DNA from: an uncultured Eubacteriales bacterium
GTDB lineage: Bacteria > Bacillota > Clostridia > Oscillospirales > Oscillospiraceae
Assembly (NCBI GenBank): GCA_900544945.1
Contig: UQXG01000061.1
Location: 1 to 12,303 of the forward strand
Direction of reading: 5' to 3'
DNA length: 12,303 nucleotides
The stretch's first letter is position 1; the number at the start of each line of letters is the position of its first letter. The translations under genes were made by a program, and so were the position numbers. A model generated the notes under the pieces. It worked only from the letters and a program-made list of their open reading frames with translations. It ran no database searches and was not told the origin of the DNA. This document shows, one piece after another, positions 1 to 6,325 of this stretch.

Positions 1-311
1 CCCAGCGCGGCCTTTCCTGCAGGTCATTTCTATTTTGAATCTTTAGTATTATACGCCGCAGGATGGATATTTGCGAATCGGACTCGAACGCTTTTCAAAT
101 ACTTACGGCGCAAACCGGCGAAAACTACGATGCAGTCTGGAGATTTCTGGAAAATCCGGGCATACTAAGGAAGAGCCAACGTCTTCGGTGGAAAAAAGGA
201 AAAAGCACCCTGGAAAACAGGGAAATTTGTGGCATAGTTCCCTGCGTGGGCAGATCCGCCGAAAGACGCGCGGACTGCCTGAAAAGGGAAAATTTGCAAA
301 GCGAGGTCATT
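1..311. other. gene-free leader upstream of ccdA
   Basis: No convincing gene is seen in these 311 bases. A frame on the plus strand is open from 63 into ccdA, but its first 83 codons lack a ribosome binding site and resemble no protein I know, and the CcdA family begins at the methionine at 312. The stretch is A-rich around 190-225. It can form small hairpins, for example CCCTG (208-212) with CAGGG (218-222), and alternatively GGGAA (220-224) with TTCCC (238-242), so a structured leader RNA is possible. I could not match it to a known riboswitch class. Confidence 0.5.
48..77 (-). promoter_or_regulatory. possible leftward promoter
   Basis: On the minus strand a perfect TATAAT (48-53) is preceded at 18 bp by TTCGCA (72-77), which matches four of six bases of the -35 consensus. 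It would drive a gene leaving the window on the left. There is no coding evidence inside the window to support it, so this rests on the sequence match only. Confidence 0.25.
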
Positions 312-989
312 ATGCAGTATTTGGTTTCCTTTCTGGAAGGAATCGTTACCTTCCTGTCGCCGTGCCTGATGCCCATGCTGCCCATCTATGTGTCCTATTT
401 TGCCGGCGGGGGAGAGCGGAGCACCGGAAGAACGTTGGGCTGCGGCCTGGGCTTTGCGGCGGGGTTCACCGCCGTGTTCATGGCCATGGGAGCCCTGGCC
501 GGTACCATCGGCGGGCTGCTCACCGCCTACCGGCGGCCTCTGGAGCTGCTCAGCGGCATTGTGATGATCGTTTTCGGCCTGAACTATCTGGGCCTGTTTC
601 GCTGGAATCTGTTCCAGGGGGGCAGCCGGATGCTGGATACCCCCAGACTGTCGGTTTTCTCGGCCTTTCTGTTCGGCGAGGTATTCTCCCTGGGCTGGAC
701 ATCCTGCGTAGGTGCTTTCCTGGGCTCGGCTCTTTTGCTTGCCTCCCAGCGTTCCCATGCGCTGGAGGGCATGGGAACGCTCCTGGCCTACTCCTTAGGG
801 CTGGGCATTCCGTTCTTAGTCAGCGCGGTGCTCATCGATGGACTGAAAACTGCCTTTGACTGGGTCAAACGGCATTATCGGATTATTAACTGTCTCAGCG
901 GCTGCTTTCTGATTCTTGCGGGCGTGATGATGGCCACGGGAACCCTGGGCCGTCTGCTGAGGCTGCTGCAATCGGGAGGGATTGGATGA
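312..989 (+). CDS. ccdA: CcdA-type thiol-disulfide electron carrier
   Basis: This 225-residue polytopic membrane protein belongs to the CcdA/DsbD transmembrane family. The family passes electrons from cytoplasmic thioredoxin across the membrane to extracytoplasmic thioredoxin-like proteins, for cytochrome c maturation or for general disulfide reduction. About six hydrophobic segments are visible. The two redox cysteines are in their usual settings: Cys18 in SPCLMPMLP and Cys132 in GWTSCVGAFLGS. The second motif has Ser and Ala where many members have Pro. Length is typical. The start at 312 was chosen because the family begins with this hydrophobic segment; a weak GCGAGG lies 5 bases upstream. 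The stop overlaps the next start (ATGA), so the two genes are translationally coupled. No cytochrome biogenesis genes are near, so a general reductive role is more likely. Confidence 0.9.
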   Translation: MQYLVSFLEGIVTFLSPCLMPMLPIYVSYFAGGGERSTGRTLGCGLGFAAGFTAVFMAMGALAGTIGGLLTAYRRPLELLSGIVMIVFGLNYLGLFRWNLFQGGSRMLDTPRLSVFSAFLFGEVFSLGWTSCVGAFLGSALLLASQRSHALEGMGTLLAYSLGLGIPFLVSAVLIDGLKTAFDWVKRHYRIINCLSGCFLILAGVMMATGTLGRLLRLLQSGGIG

Positions 990-1150
990 GGCGAAAATGG
1001 ACTTGGCTGCTTGCGGCGGTTTTGCTGGCAGGACTTCTGGCCGGGGCCTCGGTGCTCTATGGCCACCTGCGGCGAAATCAGCCGACTCCGGAGCAGCTGG
1101 CGCAGGAGACGCCATTGACGAAGATACCCTACACCGTGGAATTTCTGTGA
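986..1150 (+). CDS. short membrane-anchored peptide, probable truncated thioredoxin-like partner of CcdA
   Basis: A 54-residue frame starts at the ATG that overlaps the ccdA stop codon. It has a strong GGGAGGG ribosome binding site (974-980) five bases before it, so translation is likely. The product begins MRRKWTWLLAAVLLAG, with basic residues and then a hydrophobic segment (about residues 6-26), followed by a short polar tail (about 27-54) containing a PTPEQL stretch. In many Firmicutes ccdA is followed by a TlpA/ResA-like protein with this N-terminal layout and then a thioredoxin domain with CxxC. Here the frame ends before any such domain, and no thioredoxin-like coding is visible in the 175 bases that follow. 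I infer a truncated remnant. A functional small membrane protein is the alternative. Confidence 0.6.
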   Translation: MRRKWTWLLAAVLLAGLLAGASVLYGHLRRNQPTPEQLAQETPLTKIPYTVEFL

Positions 1151-1180
1151 TCGAATAAAAAGGAAAAAACCGTCCCCCGG

Positions 1181-1209
1181 TGGACCAAGAAAAGAATTCC
1201 TGCTATAAT
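1181..1209 (+). promoter_or_regulatory. possible promoter in the convergent gap
   Basis: TGGACC (1181-1186, four of six -35 matches) lies 17 bp before a perfect TATAAT (1204-1209). Transcription to the right would begin near 1216. It would pass a 6-bp hairpin, TTTCGG-CAGA-CCGAAA (1244-1259), and end at or beyond the strong hairpin at 1283-1310. No open frame with a ribosome binding site follows, so if it is used the product would be a short RNA or antisense transcript. Evidence is motif matching only. Confidence 0.3.
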
Positions 1210-1282
1210 GAACATCATGTGAAAGGCCTGAACCCTGTTATATTTTCGGCAGACCGAAACCGGAGGGGAAGAGGAAAGCTTG

Positions 1283-1310
1283 AGGGGCTGACGCGGTTGC
1301 GTCAGCCCCT
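1283..1310 (-). terminator. hairpin terminator between convergent genes
   Basis: A perfect 12-bp stem, AGGGGCTGACGC paired with GCGTCAGCCCCT, encloses a four-base loop. It lies 15 bases after the stop codon of the Cys-rich gene on the minus strand. The bases after it on that strand (CAAGCTTTCC) hold only a modest T run, so termination may be incomplete. It may also stop plus-strand transcription coming from ccdA. Confidence 0.65.
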
Positions 1311-1325
1311 TCGGCGTATCGGAAA

Positions 1326-2141
1326 TCAGCCGCAATTGCAGCCGTCGCCCGGACACCCGTCGCAGTTGTCCGGGGAGAACTGCCTGGCGGGGAAGGGAAT
1401 CCGGCTGAACATTTCGCAGGGATCCTCGGTGCAGCAGCCGCCGGACTCGCAGCATTCCTTCACCGGGATGGAGTAGTCCAGCACCGGGATTACCAGCTGG
1501 GCATCCCGCTCCAGACGGACGATGGAGAACTGCCCCAGGGTGACGAACAGCCGCCGCTGGCCGTCGGTGAGCACCAGCTCCTCGTCAAAGGCGGCCCGGA
1601 TGGCTTCCGGAATCTGAACGGCCACCGCTTCGCCGGCGCAGTCGCAGACCTCCTTGATCTTGGAGCCAAGCACCATGGGATCCAGAACCTCCACCACGGC
1701 GGTAGGCCGGTTGGCGGTACTGGTGGCGCAGCCGTCCAGCTGGGAAATGCGGGTGCTGCTGCGGAAAATGTGTGCCCGGCTGTCCTCGCCGCAGAGCACC
1801 GCTCGCTTGCTGAAGACCCCAAGACCATACAGGGTGGTGGGGCGGCAGGAGCCAACCAGGGCATCCGCCAGAATCCGGTAGTAGAAGGTGATGTCGATGC
1901 AGTAGTGGTTCCGGTCAAAGGCCACCGGCTCCACATCGATATCCGTATGGATCAGCTCGGCACTGCGAACCCGGACATTGGCCGCGGTGTCCAGAAGCTC
2001 CTGAGAGCCGGCGGTGAGATAGACCCGCAGATCCTCGATGCAGTCCTTATCCCGGCAGGAGTCGGTGATTTTTCGGGTGTGGATGGACATGGTCTGCTGG
2101 CTGCCGTCGCAGCGCGGCGTGTCCCGGCATTGGTCTGGCAT
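1326..2141 (-). CDS. Cys-rich conserved clostridial protein of unknown function
   Basis: The 271-residue product has 19 cysteines. They lie in the N-terminal segment (C5, C11, C29, C34), scattered in the middle (C81 to C168), and in a dense C-terminal part: CC at 230-231, CC at 236-237, C242, then CxxCxxxxCxC at 260-270. Residues around 18-40 read MSIHTRKITDSCRDKDC followed by EDLRVYL. From memory this resembles a family of uncharacterised proteins in spore-forming clostridia, but I cannot name it and assign no function. There is no signal peptide and no membrane segment. The start at 2141 was preferred over one 18 codons upstream because GGGAGG lies 7 bases before it (2149-2154). The cysteine pattern could bind metal or form cross-linked spore-coat-like material; both are guesses. 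Confidence 0.8.
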   Translation of the reverse strand: MPDQCRDTPRCDGSQQTMSIHTRKITDSCRDKDCIEDLRVYLTAGSQELLDTAANVRVRSAELIHTDIDVEPVAFDRNHYCIDITFYYRILADALVGSCRPTTLYGLGVFSKRAVLCGEDSRAHIFRSSTRISQLDGCATSTANRPTAVVEVLDPMVLGSKIKEVCDCAGEAVAVQIPEAIRAAFDEELVLTDGQRRLFVTLGQFSIVRLERDAQLVIPVLDYSIPVKECCESGGCCTEDPCEMFSRIPFPARQFSPDNCDGCPGDGCNCG

Positions 2142-2245
2142 GGAAAAACCTCCCGAATGAAGATAGGGCAGCCCGGCGTGAGCCGGGGCACCCAAGCATA
2201 GGCTTACAGGACAGTTTATGCAGACAATGGCCGGAAGTGCTAAAA

Positions 2246-2270
2246 GGAGGAAGCGGGTTACGCTTCCTCC
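2246..2270 (-). terminator. rho-independent terminator of galM
   Basis: A perfect 10-bp stem, GGAGGAAGCG with CGCTTCCTCC, has a five-base loop and is followed on the minus strand by TTTT. It starts 6 bases after the galM stop codon. It separates galM from the Cys-rich gene, which therefore needs its own promoter or read-through in the 2142-2245 gap, where I found no convincing one. Confidence 0.85.
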
Positions 2271-2276
2271 GGAATC

Positions 2277-3293
2277 TTACCAGTGAAACCGATAGACAGT
2301 CTCGCTGTGATATTTCTCGCCTGCTTTGGTCACGGGCTGGGGCCAGTCCGGATGATGGATGGCATCGGGGTAGAACTGGGTCTCCAGAGCCACACCGGAA
2401 TTCTTGCCGTAATGAACGCCGCCTTTGCCGGTTTCGTTCAGAAAATTGCCGGAGTAGAACTGAATGCCCGGACAGTCGGTAAAGACTGCCATGCTCCGAC
2501 CGGATACCGGATCGGTCAGCTGGGCACAGGGATTGCAGAAGACCTCGAAATTGTGGTCGTAGCCCCCCTGAAGCTTCAGAGGCTCGTAATCCGCGTGAAG
2601 CTCCTGACCGATGGCCTTGGGACTGCGGAAGTCCATGGGGGTGCCCTCCACGCTCCGCTTTTCCCCGGTGGGGATGGCTTGGGCATCATCGGGGTTAAAG
2701 AACCGGGCGGGCATGGACAGCAGCTGCTCCATGGCAGCATCCGTATGCGCCTGCCCCCGGAGGTTAAAATAGCTGTGGTTCGTCAGGTTGAACACGGTGT
2801 CCTGGTCGCACTGGGCATCGTAGACGATATGCACGCCGCCGGTGGCATCCAGGCTGTAGGTCACCCGGATGTCCGCGTTTCCGGGGAAGCCCTGGTCGCC
2901 GTGGGGGCTGTGCAGGCCGAAGGTGACGGCGGTGTCGGAGGCGGAAACCAGCGTCCACATCCGTTTGAAGTACATATCCGGGCCGGAGTGGAGGTTGTTG
3001 CCGTTTTCGTTGGGGGTCAGATGGATGACCTTTTTGCCCAGGGAGAAGGCGGCTCCCGCAATCCGGTTGGCGTTCCGGCCTACGGTAGCACCCAGGCAGG
3101 CGTCGCCTGCGGCATAGCCTTCGCAGTTGTCGTAGCCCAGCACCACATCGGCAAGGGTTCCCTCTTTGTCGGGTACCAGAAGGCTCACAAGGGTTGCGCC
3201 GTAGTCGGTGACCTGGGCGGTGACCCCGCCACAAGATATGGTATAGAGGGTGGCTTCCTCGCCGGATGGCAAAATGCCGAAATTTTTTCTCAC
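2277..3293 (-). CDS. galM: aldose 1-epimerase (mutarotase)
   Basis: This 338-residue cytoplasmic enzyme of the GalM family interconverts the alpha and beta anomers of aldoses such as galactose and glucose, feeding the Leloir pathway. Family landmarks are all present: GRNANRIAGA (about 72-81), NNLHSG (99-104, with a substrate-binding His), TNHSYFNL with the probable catalytic His173, GGYDHNF (about 243-249), and the probable catalytic base Glu304 in LETQFYPDAIHHP. Length is normal. A GTG at 3293 was chosen over an in-frame ATG six codons upstream because the ribosome binding site lies between them. No other sugar genes are adjacent, so it appears as a single-gene unit with its own promoter and terminator. 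Confidence 0.95.
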   Translation of the reverse strand: MRKNFGILPSGEEATLYTISCGGVTAQVTDYGATLVSLLVPDKEGTLADVVLGYDNCEGYAAGDACLGATVGRNANRIAGAAFSLGKKVIHLTPNENGNNLHSGPDMYFKRMWTLVSASDTAVTFGLHSPHGDQGFPGNADIRVTYSLDATGGVHIVYDAQCDQDTVFNLTNHSYFNLRGQAHTDAAMEQLLSMPARFFNPDDAQAIPTGEKRSVEGTPMDFRSPKAIGQELHADYEPLKLQGGYDHNFEVFCNPCAQLTDPVSGRSMAVFTDCPGIQFYSGNFLNETGKGGVHYGKNSGVALETQFYPDAIHHPDWPQPVTKAGEKYHSETVYRFHW

Positions 3294-3301
3294 GGAAATG
3301 G

Positions 3302-3306
3302 CTCCT
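3302..3306 (-). promoter_or_regulatory. ribosome binding site that sets the galM start
   Basis: AGGAG (within AAAGGAGC, 3301-3308 on the minus strand) lies 8 bases before the GTG at 3293. It overlaps the first codons after the in-frame ATG at 3311, which itself has no comparable site. This favours GTG initiation. Confidence 0.8.
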
Positions 3307-3356
3307 TTCATTTTTCATGGGGAAACGGGAGGGGTTATGTAAAGGTACTTTCTGGG

Positions 3357-3385
3357 ATTATACTATATTCCTTCGACGATTTCAA
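3357..3385 (-). promoter_or_regulatory. galM promoter
   Basis: On the minus strand TTGAAA (3380-3385) and TATAAT (3357-3362) are separated by 17 bp, a near-ideal sigma-A promoter. The transcript would start near 3350, giving a leader of about 57 bases before the GTG start. Confidence 0.85.
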
Positions 3386-3487
3386 ACCTTTCTTTCGCAA
3401 AAGCACGAAAAAGAGCCTGATTTACCGAATTCCTAAGGCCGTTTTTCCCCTGCGGAAAAAACGAACTTTTTCCCGTCAAAATAATAG

Positions 3488-3535
3488 ATACTGTATTTTG
3501 TGGTTAAGCCTTGACAAAACCACAATATCTAGTAT
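3488..3535 (+). promoter_or_regulatory. pair of NrdR boxes controlling nrdD
   Basis: Two 16-bp sites face each other: ATACTGTATTTTGTGG (3488-3503) and CCACAATATCTAGTAT (3520-3535). The reverse complement of the first agrees with the second at 13 of 16 positions, and both resemble the NrdR box (ACACwATATmTwGT-like). Their centres are 32 bp apart, about three helical turns, as is usual for NrdR box pairs. The second box covers the -35/-10 spacer of the nrdD promoter, fitting repression by the nucleotide-sensing repressor NrdR when dATP is high. Confidence 0.82.
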
Positions 3536-3538
3536 AAT
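3511..3538 (+). promoter_or_regulatory. nrdD promoter
   Basis: TTGACA (3511-3516, perfect) is followed after 16 bp by TATAAT (3533-3538, perfect). The predicted start is near 3545. It overlaps the second NrdR box and is divergent from the galM promoter about 125 bp away. Confidence 0.88.
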
Positions 3539-3589
3539 AAGCCCAGTTCGAATCATCGACCCAATCCCGACCTAAGGAGGAGTTACCCT

Positions 3590-5815
3590 ATGAAGATCAT
3601 TAAACGAAACGGCGCGGAGGCTGTTTTTGACATTGATAAGATTGTCATGGCCGTGACCAAGGCCAATGAAGCCACGGACGAGAAGGTGCGCATGACCCCC
3701 CTGCAAATCCAGCGGATCTCCGAGAGTGTCCAGATTTCCTGCGAGGAAATGGGCCGCAGTCCCTCGGTGGAGGAGATTCAGGATCTGGTGGAGAAGGCCA
3801 TCATGGCTCACGGTGCCTTCGAGGTGGCCAAGGAGTACATCACCTACCGCTACATCCGGTCTCTGGCCCGGCAGTCCAACACCACCGACGACCGGATTTT
3901 GAGCCTCATCGAGTGCAACAACGAGGAGGTCAAGCAGGAGAACGCCAATAAGAACCCCACCATCAACGCCGTCCAGCGGGACTATATGGCAGGTGAGGTG
4001 AGTAAGGACATCACCAACCGGATTCTGCTGCCCCAGGAGATCGTGGCTGCCCATGAGGCGGGCATCATCCACTTCCACGATTCCGACTACTATGCCCAGC
4101 ACATGCACAACTGCGACCTGGTGAACCTGGACGATATGCTGCAAAACGGCACCGTCATTTCCGGCACCCTCATCGAGAAGCCCCATTCCTTCTCCACCGC
4201 CTGCAACATCGCCACTCAGATCATTGCCCAGGTGGCCTCCAACCAGTATGGCGGTCAGTCCATCTCTCTGACCCACCTGGCTCCCTTTGTCCAGATCAGC
4301 CGGGAAAAGATCCGCAGAACCGTGGAGCGGGAGCTGAACGTCTTCGGCATCGCGCCGGATGAGGAAACCGTGTCCAAGGTGGTGGAGGATCGGCTCCGGG
4401 AGGAGGTGCGCCGGGGTGTGCAGACCATCCAGTATCAGGTGGTGACGCTGATGACCACCAACGGCCAGGCTCCCTTCATTACCGTCTTCATGTACCTGAA
4501 CGAGGCCAGAAACGAGCAGGAGAAGAAAGACCTGGCTATGATCATCGAGGAGACCCTGCGCCAGCGCTATGAGGGCGTGAAAAACGAGAAGGGCGTTTGG
4601 ATCACCCCGGCCTTCCCCAAGCTCATCTATGTGCTGGAGGAGGACAACGTCCGGGAGGGCACTCCCTACTGGTATCTGACCCGGCTTGCCGCCGAGTGCA
4701 CCGCCAAGCGGATGGTGCCCGACTATATCAGTGAGAAGAAAATGCGGGAGTATAAGCTGTCCAAGGGGGAGACTCCGGGTCACGGCGACGTGTACACCTG
4801 CATGGGCTGCCGGAGCTTCCTGACTCCTGACCGTTCCGGCAACGGCTGGGACAACATTGCCAACGCCAAGAATTACGAGCCGGGCAAGCCCAAGTATTAC
4901 GGCCGGTTCAACCAGGGCGTGGTCACCATCAACCTGGTGGATGTGGCCCTGTCCTCCGGCCGGGATGTGGACAAGTTCTGGCAGATTTTCGAGGAGCGGC
5001 TGGAGCTGTGCCACCAGGCACTCCAGTGCCGTCACGAGCGGCTGAAGGGCACCCTGTCCGACGCCGCGCCCATTCTGTGGCAGTACGGCGCTCTGGCAAG
5101 ACTTCAGAAGGGCGAGCCCATCGATAAGCTCCTTTACGGCGGCTATTCCACCATTTCCCTGGGCTACGCCGGCCTTTATGAGTGCGTCAAGTACATGACC
5201 GGCAAGTCTCACACCGACGTCTCCGCCAAGCCCTTCGCTCTGTCCGTCATGCAGAAGATGAACGACAAGTGCGCCCAGTGGAAGGCAGCGGAGAATATCG
5301 ACTACTCCCTCTACGGCACGCCCCTGGAGTCCACCACCTATAAGTTCGCCAAGTGCCTGCAGAAGCGGTTTGGCCTGATCCCCGGCATTACGGACAAGAG
5401 CTATATTACCAATTCCTACCATGTCCATGTCAGCGAGCAGATTGATGCCTTCACCAAGCTGGCCTTCGAGTCCGAGTTCCAGCAGCTGTCTCCCGGCGGT
5501 GCCATCAGCTATGTAGAGGTGCCCAACATGCAGCAGAACATCGACGCGGTGCTGGAGGTCATGCAGTTCATCTATGACAACATCATGTATGCCGAGCTGA
5601 ACACCAAGTCCGACTACTGCCAGGTCTGCGGCTACGACGGCGAGATTTCCATCCGGGAGGATGAGGACGGTAAGCTGGTCTGGGTGTGCCCCCAGTGCGG
5701 CAACACCGACCAGAGCAAGATGAACGTGGCCAGACGTACCTGCGGCTACATCGGTACCCAGTTCTGGAACCAGGGTCGTACCCAGGAGATCAAGGATCGG
5801 GTTCTGCACCTGTAA
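3590..5815 (+). CDS. nrdD: anaerobic (class III) ribonucleoside-triphosphate reductase
   Basis: The 741-residue enzyme reduces NTPs to dNTPs without oxygen using a glycyl radical. The N-terminal ATP-cone (about 1-95, starting MKIIKRNGAEAVFDIDKI) senses ATP/dATP allosterically. The catalytic barrel follows. Cys205 (FSTACNIATQ) and Cys404/Cys407 (YTCMGCRSF) are the candidate active-site cysteines. Near the C-terminus four cysteines (677, 680, 700, 703) form the zinc site, followed by RRTCGYIG with the radical-bearing Gly719. Length is normal and no key residue is missing. AAGGAGG (3574-3580) lies 9 bases before the ATG. The enzyme needs the radical-SAM activase NrdG to make its radical, and no nrdG follows here. 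Confidence 0.97.
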   Translation: MKIIKRNGAEAVFDIDKIVMAVTKANEATDEKVRMTPLQIQRISESVQISCEEMGRSPSVEEIQDLVEKAIMAHGAFEVAKEYITYRYIRSLARQSNTTDDRILSLIECNNEEVKQENANKNPTINAVQRDYMAGEVSKDITNRILLPQEIVAAHEAGIIHFHDSDYYAQHMHNCDLVNLDDMLQNGTVISGTLIEKPHSFSTACNIATQIIAQVASNQYGGQSISLTHLAPFVQISREKIRRTVERELNVFGIAPDEETVSKVVEDRLREEVRRGVQTIQYQVVTLMTTNGQAPFITVFMYLNEARNEQEKKDLAMIIEETLRQRYEGVKNEKGVWITPAFPKLIYVLEEDNVREGTPYWYLTRLAAECTAKRMVPDYISEKKMREYKLSKGETPGHGDVYTCMGCRSFLTPDRSGNGWDNIANAKNYEPGKPKYYGRFNQGVVTINLVDVALSSGRDVDKFWQIFEERLELCHQALQCRHERLKGTLSDAAPILWQYGALARLQKGEPIDKLLYGGYSTISLGYAGLYECVKYMTGKSHTDVSAKPFALSVMQKMNDKCAQWKAAENIDYSLYGTPLESTTYKFAKCLQKRFGLIPGITDKSYITNSYHVHVSEQIDAFTKLAFESEFQQLSPGGAISYVEVPNMQQNIDAVLEVMQFIYDNIMYAELNTKSDYCQVCGYDGEISIREDEDGKLVWVCPQCGNTDQSKMNVARRTCGYIGTQFWNQGRTQEIKDRVLHL

Positions 5816-5884
5816 GCGCAAAGCCCCGGGGAAGGCGGCTCGCCCGTCTCCCGCAAGCGCGAGACGGATGAGGGCAAAAAGCAC

Positions 5885-6178
5885 TCAAAAATTCAGAAAG
5901 CCTTCGTAAGAATCCGTAGGGGCCGATGCCCTCATCGGCCCGTAAATTGCAAGCTTATGTCGATTCCCAAGTCTCCTAGATGCTTTCGGTGCGGTTCCCT
6001 CCGGGGCAAGGGTCTTGTCCCGGCAAGAACCTTGAGAAGTAAGCGGACTTAAGGGGCGCTGACGGCAAAGCTAAGAATCCCCCGGCCGCTTCGCCGGAAG
6101 TGCGTCAGGATGTTTCGGGTTGCTGTCAGTGGCGTTCTCGAAGGTGCGGAATTCCTGGAAGATGGTAGTGTGTTTCAT
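5885..6178 (-). pseudogene. relic-like frame interrupted by one amber stop
   Basis: From an ATG at 6178 the minus strand reads 35 residues beginning MKHTTIFQEFRTFENATDSN, then TAG at 6071-6073, then 61 more codons in the same frame to TGA at 5885. There is no ribosome binding site before the ATG, and the second half runs through hairpins, which weakens the case. In GC-rich DNA such an open stretch can occur by chance. I do not recognise the product. It is recorded as a possible remnant only. Confidence 0.2.
5920..5941. repeat. REP-like palindrome
   Basis: GGGCCGATG and CATCGGCCC form a perfect 9-bp stem with a four-base loop, preceded by GTAG. From memory, palindromes of the type GTAGGGGCCGATGCC are scattered between genes in Oscillospirales genomes. 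Only one copy is in this window, so its repeat nature cannot be shown here. Confidence 0.45.
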
Positions 6179-6257
6179 AAAAAACCATGAAGCCGTTGGC
6201 TTAGCAGTGATAAGGAAGTAATTTAAACATGACTGTTAGCTGACGGATTCGGGTGCT

Positions 6258-6295
6258 AAAAAGGACACCTATTCTTTTGAATAGATGTCCTTTTT
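6258..6295. terminator. bidirectional rho-independent terminator
   Basis: AAAAAGGACA and TGTCCTTTTT flank a C-A mismatch and an inner CTATTC/GAATAG stem with a TTTT loop. The A and T tracts on each side make it work in both directions. It lies about 30 bases after the stop of the second ABC gene on the minus strand and is also the first good T-tract terminator downstream of nrdD. Confidence 0.88.
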
Positions 6296-6325
6296 GTTGT
6301 GCCGAAGGGCTGTTTTTGAATTGGG

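Larger units (their letters stand above)
5816..6325. other. gene-poor, hairpin-rich interval after nrdD
   Basis: No convincing gene is seen in these 510 bases. Several inverted repeats follow one another. CCGTCTC/GAGACGG (5844-5867) may end nrdD, although no T run follows. Next are the palindrome at 5920-5941 and a 10-bp stem with one G-T pair, CCGGGGCAAG/CTTGTCCCGG (6001-6023). A small CCGGC/GCCGG stem (6082-6097) precedes the bidirectional terminator at 6258-6295. nrdG is not encoded here. Confidence 0.6.

Noticed and set aside
72..110. A T-loop-like TTCGAGTCC on the minus strand suggesting a tRNA
   Set aside because: The flanking bases do not form the five-pair T stem, and no acceptor or anticodon stem could be fitted.
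100..160. GGCGCAAACC followed by GGCGAAAAC, recalling a c-di-GMP riboswitch
   Set aside because: The order and spacing of the conserved parts of that riboswitch (receptor motifs and closing stem) are not found.
63..311. N-terminal extension of ccdA by 83 codons
   Set aside because: The extension is hydrophilic, has no ribosome binding site and no resemblance to a known domain. The CcdA family starts at the methionine at 312.
2283..3575. A 430-codon plus-strand frame opposite galM running to the nrdD leader
   Set aside because: GalM is unmistakable on the minus strand. The plus frame also runs through the divergent promoters and lacks a plausible start.
3572..5884. A 770-codon open frame on the minus strand lying opposite nrdD, longer than nrdD itself
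   Set aside because: It is a shadow of the strong codon bias of nrdD. It has low-complexity Leu/Val/Gly/His-rich composition, no family match and no ribosome binding site, while nrdD has all catalytic motifs.
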